This document shows positions 1 through 6,399 of a DNA stretch of 11,566 nucleotides, in pieces. Within the stretch, counting starts at the first letter, position 1. The number at the start of each line of letters is the position of its first letter. A model generated the notes under the pieces. The model searched no databases, was not told where the DNA came from, and saw only the letters and a program-made list of their open reading frames with translations. A program made the translations under genes and the position numbers. The stretch comes from Fidelibacterota bacterium (lineage in GTDB: Bacteria; Marinisomatota; Marinisomatia; SCGC-AAA003-L08; TMED6). The DNA lies in the NCBI GenBank assembly GCA_014239355.1, contig JAAZYZ010000062.1:1-11566 (forward strand), written 5' to 3'.

Positions 1-1
1 G

Positions 2-91
2 GATGCTCAGCATTTATCAAGTGGTGTTTATATGATAAAAGCAGAAAGTAATGGACAAGTAGCAACACAAAAAATAATGCTACTTAAGTAA
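2..91 (+). CDS. C-terminal fragment of a T9SS-secreted protein (type A sorting domain)
   Basis: Only the last 29 codons are inside the window. The frame starting at base 2 reads DAQHLSSGVYMIKAE and continues to QKIMLLK before TAA at 89-91. The pattern LSSGVY, then alternating beta-strand residues, then a K-x-x-L-L-K end, is typical of the type A C-terminal sorting domain recognised by the Por/type IX secretion system of Bacteroidota and relatives. In that system the tail directs export across the outer membrane and is normally cleaved off. The body of the protein lies upstream, so its function cannot be stated. The fragment is followed closely by a strong terminator, so it is the last gene of its transcript. 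The sorting-domain call rests on family resemblance over a short stretch. Confidence 0.75.
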   Translation, partial: DAQHLSSGVYMIKAESNGQVATQKIMLLK

Positions 92-115
92 GTATAGCTT
101 ACATATAGTTTAAAT

Positions 116-148
116 AAAAAGCCTCGATTATCAAATCGGGGCTTTTTT
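116..148 (+). terminator. Rho-independent terminator
   Basis: A 9-bp stem (121-129 pairing with 134-142, one T-G wobble at 124/139) closes a 4-nt ATCA loop. It is flanked by A116-A120 on the left and six T (143-148) on the right, which can lengthen the stem. It lies 24 nt after the stop of the T9SS-tail gene and ends that transcript. It is the only convincing intrinsic terminator I found. The next gene starts about 30 nt later, leaving little room for a separate promoter, so some read-through is plausible. Confidence 0.9.
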
Positions 149-178
149 ATATCAAAATATTACCATAATTTGAAAGAT

Positions 179-2401
179 ATGAATAAAGTATTTTACTATA
201 CCATAATTACGATAACTTTATTATTTTCTAACGATATGAGTCACGAATATTATAAATATAACGATAATGGAAGAATTATTATTCCAAATAATAATATAAT
301 TCAAAGTTTGCCTGAAGATGGTGGAAAATATTGGAATAGATTAATTTTTGAAAGTAGCCCTTATCTCCTTCAACATGCAGCAAACCCTGTAGATTGGTAT
401 CCTTGGTCAGAAGAAGCTTTTAAAAAAGCTAAGGAACTTGATAAACCTATTTTTTTATCTATTGGTTATACAACATGCCATTGGTGTCACGTAATGGAAC
501 ATGAATCTTTTGAAGATAATGAAGTTGCAAAACTTATGAATGAAACATTTATAAATATTAAGGTTGATCGAGAAGAAAGACCTGATATTGATAATGTTTA
601 TATGGAAGTCACTCAAATGATTAATGGGCGTGGTGGTTGGCCTATGACGGTCGTAATGACACCAGATAAAGAACCATTTTTTGCAGGAACTTACTTCCCT
701 AAAACAACTAGGTCAAGAAGAGTTGGTATGATGGAGCTTGTACCATCAATAGAAAAAATGTGGAAAACAAATAGAGATAGCATTTTAACAGATGCTAAAG
801 ATGTTACCCAGAAGTTAATGGATAATCAAATTAGTCTTTCTTCAAATCAACCAATAAGAGATGACATTTTAAATCGTTCATTTAACTATTATTTAAATAG
901 ATATGATAAAAAATATGGTGGTTTTGGTGATCCTCCTAAATTTCCAAAGCCTCATGACTATATGTTTTTAAGCAGATATTATGCAAAAACTAATAATAAA
1001 AAGGCTCTGGATATGGTAGAATTTTCACTAAAAAAAATGAGACAAGGTGGAATTTATGATCAAATAGGATATGGTTTTCATAGGTACTCCACAGATAAAA
1101 GATGGCTTATTCCTCATTTTGAGAAAATGCTTTATGATCAAGCGATGCTAGTTCATGCATATTTAGATGCTTATTTAGTTACAAAAGATATATTTTATAA
1201 AAAAGTTGTTGATGAGATTATAACTTATGTGATTAGAGATATGACATCCAAAAATGGAGCTTTTTATTCTGCAGAAGATGCTGATAGTCAGGGAGAAGAA
1301 GGTACTTTTTATGTATGGAAAACTGATGAGATTAATAGTTTACTTAATCAAGATGATGCAAAATTAATTATAGATTATTATAATTTAAATGAAAAAGGAA
1401 ATTGGCCTGAAGGTAGGAGACACGGCAAAACAAATATTCCTCATGTTACACAAGATACTAGTTTGATTTCTAAAAAACATTCATTAAAAAATGATATTTT
1501 TCATGAAAAAATTCACGATTTAAATAATCAGTTATTTAAATATCGAAAAAATAGAGTTCATCCTCAAAAAGATGATAAAATTTTAACAGATTGGAATGGC
1601 TTAATGATTTCAGCTATTGCAAGAGCTGCACGAATTTTTAATAATAAGCAGTATGGTCAATATGCAATAAATGCAATGAATTTTATAGATAAAAATTTAA
1701 TACAAGATAATGAAAAATTATTAAAAAGGTATAGAAATAGTGTTGCTGGATTAGATGGTGTTTTAGATGACTATGCTTATATAATATGGGCTCTAATTGA
1801 GCTTTATCAATATAGCTATAATCCTAAATATTTAGAAGATGCAATTTTATTATCAGATTATCAAATTAAACATTTTTGGGATAATAAAAGTGGAGGGTTC
1901 TTTTTTACATCAGATATTGCAGAAGAATTATTGGTTAGATCAAAAGAAATATATGATGGTGCAATCCCATCTGGAAATTCAGTTTCGACCAATAATTTTA
2001 TTAGGTTAGCTAGAATTCTTCATCGTTCAGATTATGAGGATATTGCTGATGAATTATTATCATCATTTGGACGTAAAATAAACAGGTACGGTCCAGCCTA
2101 TGCACAAAATTTAATTGCAATAGATTTTATAAATGGGCCATCTTATGAAGTAGTTGTTATTGGTCAGCCCAATAAAGAAACAAACAACCTATTAAATGAA
2201 TTAAATTTATTTAAACATGATAGAAAAGTTGTTATTTATATGAATGATGACAATAGAGAAAAGATGATAAAATTAGTTCCTTTTTTACAGAATTTTCCTA
2301 AGCATAAAGATACAGACCCATGGATTTATGTATGTAAAAATTTTACATGTGAATTACCAACTCAAGATTTAGGAAAAGTTAAAGAATTATTAACAAAATA
2401 A
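179..2401 (+). CDS. DUF255 / SSP411-family thioredoxin-domain protein (YyaL/Spata20-like), probably exported
   Basis: A full-length member (740 aa) of the family that includes bacterial YyaL and animal Spata20. An N-terminal thioredoxin-like DUF255 domain (about residues 45-210) carries the hallmark [11 protein letters not shown] with C100 and C103, followed by [11 protein letters not shown] and GGWPM. The rest resembles an alpha/alpha-barrel of the six-hairpin glycosidase/epimerase type, with family blocks PKFPKPH (~254), [24 protein letters not shown] (~366) and LTDWNGLM. Near the end is [11 protein letters not shown] (~717). The biochemical role of the family is poorly defined; a redox role for the CxxC pair is inferred. 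I chose ATG 179 over the in-frame TTG at 170: it gives [17 protein letters not shown], a short hydrophobic signal-like N-terminus. No good Shine-Dalgarno site precedes either start. The next gene, also thioredoxin-fold, begins 63 nt downstream on the same strand. Confidence 0.9.
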   Translation: MNKVFYYTIITITLLFSNDMSHEYYKYNDNGRIIIPNNNIIQSLPEDGGKYWNRLIFESSPYLLQHAANPVDWYPWSEEAFKKAKELDKPIFLSIGYTTCHWCHVMEHESFEDNEVAKLMNETFINIKVDREERPDIDNVYMEVTQMINGRGGWPMTVVMTPDKEPFFAGTYFPKTTRSRRVGMMELVPSIEKMWKTNRDSILTDAKDVTQKLMDNQISLSSNQPIRDDILNRSFNYYLNRYDKKYGGFGDPPKFPKPHDYMFLSRYYAKTNNKKALDMVEFSLKKMRQGGIYDQIGYGFHRYSTDKRWLIPHFEKMLYDQAMLVHAYLDAYLVTKDIFYKKVVDEIITYVIRDMTSKNGAFYSAEDADSQGEEGTFYVWKTDEINSLLNQDDAKLIIDYYNLNEKGNWPEGRRHGKTNIPHVTQDTSLISKKHSLKNDIFHEKIHDLNNQLFKYRKNRVHPQKDDKILTDWNGLMISAIARAARIFNNKQYGQYAINAMNFIDKNLIQDNEKLLKRYRNSVAGLDGVLDDYAYIIWALIELYQYSYNPKYLEDAILLSDYQIKHFWDNKSGGFFFTSDIAEELLVRSKEIYDGAIPSGNSVSTNNFIRLARILHRSDYEDIADELLSSFGRKINRYGPAYAQNLIAIDFINGPSYEVVVIGQPNKETNNLLNELNLFKHDRKVVIYMNDDNREKMIKLVPFLQNFPKHKDTDPWIYVCKNFTCELPTQDLGKVKELLTK

Positions 2402-2451
2402 TTATGATACACCTTTCAGTTGAAAAATTTGTAAATTACCCTAGTTTAATG

Positions 2452-2457
2452 AAGGAG
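2452..2457 (+). promoter_or_regulatory. Strong ribosome binding site of the selenoprotein gene
   Basis: AAGGAG stands 7 nt before the ATG at 2465, close to the ideal Shine-Dalgarno sequence and spacing. It fixes the start of the TGA-containing gene. No comparable site precedes the ATG at 2720 after the TGA, which argues against independent translation of the downstream part. Confidence 0.85.
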
Positions 2458-2464
2458 ATTTAAT

Positions 2465-3532
2465 ATGAATAAAGTTTATTTTTTATGTTTTTATTTAATT
2501 TCATTTACTTTTTCTCAAACTTATTGTGCTGGAGATGAAGTCGGAATTGAACATCAGAACACTATGTTTGAAGTATGCTATGCATCGGGAGATTATGAAG
2601 TAGGAAATAATTGGAGCTTAGCTGATTTTAATGGAGATTTAAATGGTGGGGATTATCGTATCATGTTTATTGATATGAGTGCAACCTGGTGAGGAACTTG
2701 TTGGAGCTCCATAAGTTTTATGGATGAACAAGAAGAGTATTGGCATGAAACTAATCCTGCAGTTGTTTTTATTACGGCTCTTCAAGACCTTAATCAACCT
2801 TACTCATGTGAGGAATGGGGAGATAGAGGTATAGAAGGGTATCCATTAATTGTAGAACATCCTGGTACAATGTTTACATGGCTACACGATTCATGGAATG
2901 CTTACCCTACATATGCTATTTTAGATCATACAATGAAGGTAAGAGCAAAACCATGGCCATATTCAAATAATGGAAATACAAATCCTTGTGATGGTAGTAA
3001 TAATACCATTGATAATTGGAATGGTGGTGATGCTAATGATTTTATTGCTCAGCTTATTGAAGAGTGTGGTGTTTTATGTGAGCCTTGTGATCAAAACGAT
3101 ACAAATGATACTGATGGTGATGGTGTTGGAGATGATTGCGATAATTGTGAAGGTTATGATGATAATATAGATACCGATCAAGATAATATCCCTGATGGTT
3201 GTGATGAATGTCCAAATGATGCAGATAATGATTTAGATGGTGATCAGATATGTGGAGATGTTGATGAATGTCCAAATGATCCTGATAATGACCTAGATAA
3301 TGATGGAATCTGTGGTGATTCTGACCTTTTTCCTGATTGTCATAATTATTCAGGTGATTTAGATGATAATCTTATCATCGATGTACAAGATTTAATCTTG
3401 ATGCTTACTATTATTCTAGAAGATTCAGATTCTATTTCTAATTGCCAAAGGAAAGATGCAGATATAAATGGTGATAGATTAGTTAATATTAATGATGTTA
3501 TAGGTGTAGTCAATACAATTCTAGGTAATTAA
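2465..3532 (+). CDS. Secreted thioredoxin-like selenoprotein with TSP3 and dockerin-like repeats (in-frame TGA read as Sec76)
   Basis: One 355-codon gene interrupted by a single in-frame TGA at 2690-2692 (codon 76). A signal peptide (1-17, ending FTFS) precedes a thioredoxin-like domain (about 20-205). The text around the TGA is FIDMSATW-TGA-GTCW, the classic thioredoxin context W-C-x-x-C with TGA in place of the first Cys and C79 as resolving Cys. The fold continues after the TGA with PAVVFITAL and the cis-Pro loop AYPTYAILD (P148). Residues 206-291 are Asp-rich TSP3-type Ca-binding repeats, including two 20-residue copies (246-285). Residues 297-355 resemble a dockerin or paired EF-like repeats (DLDDNLIIDVQDL; DINGDRLVNINDV). 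An oxidoreductase or disulfide-handling role outside the cytoplasm is inferred. A hairpin follows the TGA. The gene ends 3 nt before the PFK gene, suggesting cotranscription. A sequencing error (TGT to TGA) or a nonsense mutation remains possible but is less likely. Sec machinery is not in the window. Confidence 0.8.
2690..2692 (+). other. Recoded UGA, probable selenocysteine codon
   Basis: TGA is in frame between TGG (Trp75) and GGA ACT TGT (Gly-Thr-Cys79). The upstream frame from ATG 2465 and the downstream frame to TAA 3530 are the same frame, so no frameshift is needed. All complete genes in the window end in TAA and none other contains an internal TGA, so the codon is not generally reassigned here. 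Its position at the attacking Cys of a thioredoxin motif is the usual place for Sec in thioredoxin-like selenoproteins. Confidence 0.78.
2693..2719 (+). promoter_or_regulatory. Candidate bacterial SECIS hairpin directly after the UGA
   Basis: Bases 2693-2701 pair with 2711-2719 (nine pairs, three of them G-U). T2702 is left as a 5'-side bulge, then G2703-C2710 and G2704-C2709 pair, closing an AGCT tetraloop (2705-2708). A stem just after UGA, a bulged U on its 5' arm and a G among the first loop bases are features of bacterial SECIS elements that recruit SelB, as in E. coli fdhF. The apical loop is only about 12 nt from the UGA, shorter than in fdhF. A competing fold pairs 2693-2699 with 2704-2710 around a GTTG loop. 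The folding was done by eye. Confidence 0.5.
3200..3319 (+). repeat. Two tandem 60-bp (20-residue) Ca-binding repeats inside the selenoprotein gene
   Basis: Two adjacent 60-bp units encode 20-residue repeats of the pattern (C/V)DECPNDxDNDLDxDxICGD. Bases 3202-3220 and 3262-3280 are identical over 19 nt. The Asp/Asn spacing and paired Cys match thrombospondin type 3 repeats, which bind Ca in extracellular proteins. More diverged Asp-rich units lie upstream (about 3090-3199). Array length may vary between strains. Confidence 0.8.
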
Positions 3533-3535
3533 AAT

Positions 3536-4726
3536 ATGAGAGTAGCATTTTTAACTGCAGGTGGATTAGCACCATGTTTATCTTCTTCAATTGCTTATTT
3601 AATTCAAGAATATTCAAAATTAGATATTGATGTAGATTTTTTTGCTTATCAAAATGGATATAAAGGATTACTGCTAGGTAATATTATATCAATTCCAAAT
3701 TCAGTTAAAGACAAAGTTGATATACTTGCTTCTTATGGAGGGAGCGCTATAGGAAATAGTAGGGTTAAATTAACAAATGTAGAAGATTGTATAAAAAATG
3801 GATATATTAAAAATACAGAGCTTCCACTTGTTGTTGCTTCAGAACAATTAAAAAAAGATAAAATTGATATTTTACATACAATTGGTGGAGATGATACTAA
3901 TACTTCTGCAGGTGATTTAGTTCATTTTTTAAAAGAAAATAATTATAATTTTACAGTAGTGGGTTTACCAAAGACTGTTGATAATGATGTGTACCCTATA
4001 AAACAAACTTTAGGAGCAGCTACTGCTGCTAATCAGGGTTCCATTTTTTTTAATAATATTGTTAATGAAAACACGACTAGTTCTCGTCAATTGATTATCC
4101 ATGAAGTTATGGGTAGAAATTGTGGATGGCTTACTGCTGCAACAGCTTATGAATATAGAAAGTTAGTTGATAAAAAAAAATTCATTCCAGAGCTTTTAAT
4201 AGATAAGAATAAATGGGATATACATGCTATTTATTTACCAGAGGAAGAAATAGATTTTAGAACAGAATGTATAAGATTAAATACAATTATGGATAATCAT
4301 GATTGTGTAAATATTTTTTTAAGTGAAGGTGCTGGTTTAAATACAATTATTAAACAGATGAAATCTAATAATGAAGAAATTAAATATGATGCTTTTGGTC
4401 ATGTTAGATTAGATGAAATAAATCCTGGATTATGGTTTGCAAAAAATTTAAAAGAAAAATTAAATGCTGATAAAGTCCTCGTTCAGAAAAGTGGATATTT
4501 TTCACGTTCTTCTGCACCTAATGCAGAGGATGTTTCTTTAATTAAAAAAACAGCAAAATTAGCTGTGAAATCTGCACTTGAAAATAAAAGTGGGGTAGTG
4601 GGGCAGGATGAGGATAATGATAATCAAATGCAATGTATAGAGTTTGATCGAATCAAAGGAGGTAAACCTTTTGATGTAAATTTAGATTGGTTTAAAAATA
4701 TGTTGAAAGATATAAAGCAGAAATAA
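3536..4726 (+). CDS. pfp: Pyrophosphate-dependent 6-phosphofructokinase (PPi-PFK)
   Basis: Interconverts fructose 6-phosphate and fructose 1,6-bisphosphate in the cytoplasm, using PPi/Pi, and so works in both glycolysis and gluconeogenesis. The 396-residue protein opens with VAFLTAGGLAPCLSS, the phosphoryl-donor loop of PFK-A fold enzymes. The donor motif is GGDD (117-120). The second Asp, where ATP enzymes have Gly (GGDGS), marks PPi use. PKTVDND (145-151) has the Lys typical of PPi enzymes and D149 as the expected catalytic base. MGR (192-194) contacts the sugar phosphate. The ATG lies 3 nt after the selenoprotein TAA without a good Shine-Dalgarno site, so translational coupling is likely. 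The aldolase that uses its product follows 14 nt later. PPi preference is inferred from motifs. Confidence 0.93.
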   Translation: MRVAFLTAGGLAPCLSSSIAYLIQEYSKLDIDVDFFAYQNGYKGLLLGNIISIPNSVKDKVDILASYGGSAIGNSRVKLTNVEDCIKNGYIKNTELPLVVASEQLKKDKIDILHTIGGDDTNTSAGDLVHFLKENNYNFTVVGLPKTVDNDVYPIKQTLGAATAANQGSIFFNNIVNENTTSSRQLIIHEVMGRNCGWLTAATAYEYRKLVDKKKFIPELLIDKNKWDIHAIYLPEEEIDFRTECIRLNTIMDNHDCVNIFLSEGAGLNTIIKQMKSNNEEIKYDAFGHVRLDEINPGLWFAKNLKEKLNADKVLVQKSGYFSRSSAPNAEDVSLIKKTAKLAVKSALENKSGVVGQDEDNDNQMQCIEFDRIKGGKPFDVNLDWFKNMLKDIKQK

Positions 4727-4740
4727 AATTAGGAGTAATT

Positions 4741-5742
4741 ATGAAATATAAAGATTTATTAATTGAAACAGCAAATAATATGGTTAAAAAAGGTAAAGGT
4801 ATTTTAGCTGCTGATGAAAGTAACCCTACCTGTGGAAAAAGGTTTGATTCTATAGGTGTTGAATCAAGTTTTGAAAATAGAAATGAATATAGAGATATGC
4901 TATTTAGTGCAAAAGGTATTGAAGAATATATCAGTGGTGTTATCATGTTTGATGAAACTTTTAGACAGTCCACTACTTGCGATAATAAAATTAATTTCCC
5001 TGAATACTTAACATCAAAAGGCATTATTCCAGGCATTAAAGTTGATACAGGCGCAAAAGATTTAGCAGGTTTCTCTAATGAAAAAATTACTGAGGGTCTT
5101 GATGGGCTAAGAGAAAGATTAGTAGAATATTTTGATATGGGAGCAAGGTTTGCAAAGTGGAGAGCTGTTATAAATATTAATGATACATTACCAAGTCTTG
5201 GTGCTATTGAGGCTAATACGCATGCTTTAGCTAGATATGCGGCATTATGCCAAGAAAACGGAATCGTTCCGATTGTTGAACCTGAAGTATTAATGGATGG
5301 AAGTCATGATATAAATAGATGTTATGAGGTATCATGCCAGACTTTAGATATTTTATTTGATCAACTATCTCGTTTAAATGTTATGTTAGAAGGTATTGTT
5401 TTAAAACCAAATATGATTATTTCAGGATTGTTATGTTCAAATCAAGCTAGTGTTGATGAAGTTGCAAGTTTAACCATTAAATGTTTTAAAGAACATGTTC
5501 CTAATAATGTTGCTGGAATAGCATTTTTATCTGGAGGTCAAAGTAGTGATGTAGCTACAAAACATTTGAATGCTATGAATTTAAATCATCAGAATTCACC
5601 TTGGAATTTAACATTTTCATATGGAAGAGCATTACAACAAGATGCTTTAAAAGCATGGTCTGGTTCAAATAGAAAGGCTGGGCAAGAAAAATTATTAAAT
5701 AGAGCATCTAATAATAGCTTAGCAACAATGGGAGAATTTTAA
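4741..5742 (+). CDS. Class I fructose-bisphosphate aldolase
   Basis: Cleaves fructose 1,6-bisphosphate to dihydroxyacetone phosphate and glyceraldehyde 3-phosphate through a Schiff base. The 333-residue protein is a metal-independent class I enzyme of the animal/plant-like type. Visible motifs are GKGILAADES (D26), PGIKVD (K100), AKWRAV (K139), IVEPEV (E180), the Schiff-base lysine in VLKPNM (K222), LSGGQS (264-269) and TFSYGRALQ near the C-terminus. The animal-type C-terminal Tyr is absent; the chain ends NNSLATMGEF. AGGAG at 4731-4735, 5 nt before the ATG, is a clear ribosome binding site. It is the last gene of the selenoprotein-pfp-aldolase run, and its stop overlaps the stop of the convergent Popeye-like gene, leaving no space for an intergenic terminator. 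Confidence 0.95.
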   Translation: MKYKDLLIETANNMVKKGKGILAADESNPTCGKRFDSIGVESSFENRNEYRDMLFSAKGIEEYISGVIMFDETFRQSTTCDNKINFPEYLTSKGIIPGIKVDTGAKDLAGFSNEKITEGLDGLRERLVEYFDMGARFAKWRAVININDTLPSLGAIEANTHALARYAALCQENGIVPIVEPEVLMDGSHDINRCYEVSCQTLDILFDQLSRLNVMLEGIVLKPNMIISGLLCSNQASVDEVASLTIKCFKEHVPNNVAGIAFLSGGQSSDVATKHLNAMNLNHQNSPWNLTFSYGRALQQDALKAWSGSNRKAGQEKLLNRASNNSLATMGEF

Positions 5743-6389
5743 TTTTTATTAGTAGTTTTGATTTTGTGAATTAAATCTTTACTTAAAATATTATGTAATT
5801 TTATCCATAAATCTTTATTTGATACTTGAAAATGTTTAAGTTCATCTTGATTCCAAGAAATATATTTCATTTTTTTATCTGAATATATATCAGCTGTTGC
5901 TGGTTCATTTGTTATGAGACTCATTTCTGCAATAAATTTTCCTCTTTCAAGAGAATTTAAAATTTTATCATTTCTTTTAACGGTAACTTGTCCATCTATT
6001 ATTAGGTATAAATGATTTTGTTTTTCTCCCTCTTTTATTAATAAAGAATCATTAGAATCTTTATATATGCCTAAATTCCAAAAATTCATAAATTCTTTGG
6101 TTGTAAAATCACCAAAAATATTTTCATAGATATCTTTAATCTCATTTGGAACAAAAATAATTTTTCTTTCATTTACAATTCTAATAATATGGTAAATATT
6201 AACTATAGTAAAAACTCCATTCCATAACACCACATCATATCTACCTATTTGAGCTTGATATAATCCTGCAAGAATTTGTGCTATTGCTAATATAACTCTC
6301 AGCCTTAACATATCTTTAACTGATAATGCTAAAAAAGTAAAAAGATAACCTAAATGTTGAATAATTATTTGATCTAGTAAATATTGCAT
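5739..6389 (-). CDS. Popeye-domain (POPDC-like) membrane protein with cyclic-nucleotide-binding fold
   Basis: A 216-residue protein with about three hydrophobic segments (roughly 13-24, 29-47 and 52-71) and a cytoplasmic cNMP-binding beta-barrel (about 85-210). The layout and sequence resemble animal Popeye proteins: RYDVVLWNGVFTIVNIYHII matches the conserved third segment, and KYISWNQDELKHFQ with LSKDLIHKI matches the region after the barrel. The phosphate-binding cassette reads FIAEMSLITNEPATADI, closer to bacterial CAP-like cassettes than to the animal DSPE/FQVT pair. It lacks the canonical Gly-Glu and the cassette Arg (Ala instead), so cAMP binding is doubtful. No DNA-binding domain is present, so it is not a Crp-type regulator. 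It starts 10 nt after the aldehyde dehydrogenase stop and is probably cotranscribed with it. No Shine-Dalgarno site is visible. Function unknown. Confidence 0.8.
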   Translation of the reverse strand: MQYLLDQIIIQHLGYLFTFLALSVKDMLRLRVILAIAQILAGLYQAQIGRYDVVLWNGVFTIVNIYHIIRIVNERKIIFVPNEIKDIYENIFGDFTTKEFMNFWNLGIYKDSNDSLLIKEGEKQNHLYLIIDGQVTVKRNDKILNSLERGKFIAEMSLITNEPATADIYSDKKMKYISWNQDELKHFQVSNKDLWIKLHNILSKDLIHKIKTTNKN

Positions 6390-6399
6390 AGTATATAAT

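Noticed and set aside
170..178. TTG start at 170 for the DUF255 gene
   Set aside because: It adds three residues (MKD) before an ATG that gives a better signal-like N-terminus, and no ribosome site supports it.
2420..2450. Promoter before the selenoprotein gene (TTGAAA at 2420-2425 with TTTAAT at 2445-2450)
   Set aside because: The spacing is 19 nt and the -10 match is poor; in such AT-rich DNA it is not distinguishable from chance.
2465..2692. A separate 75-codon protein ending at TGA 2692 plus an independent gene from ATG 2720
   Set aside because: Both parts are in one frame and together make one thioredoxin fold with the TGA at the active-site Cys. ATG 2720 has no ribosome site, and the skipped codons (GTCWSSISF) contain the second active-site Cys.
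2690..2692. General reassignment of TGA to Trp, Gly or Cys in this organism
   Set aside because: No other gene here contains an in-frame TGA and Trp is consistently TGG. A site-specific event at the redox Cys fits Sec better.
2970..3170. Overlapping plus-strand hydrophobic ORF in the selenoprotein gene
   Set aside because: It is an alternative frame of the GAT-rich repeat region, reading as Ile, Met and Val, with no recognisable family or start signal.
3054..3275. Minus-strand His-rich ORF opposite the TSP3 region
   Set aside because: It is the complement of Asp-rich GAT repeats (ATC/CAT codons), a composition artefact with no ribosome site.
4692..5036. Minus-strand 114-codon ORF across the PFK/aldolase junction
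   Set aside because: It is antisense to conserved aldolase codons and has no family signature.
5739..6389. Crp/Fnr-type transcription regulator
   Set aside because: The protein has a cNMP-binding fold but no helix-turn-helix domain, and it carries N-terminal membrane segments of Popeye type.
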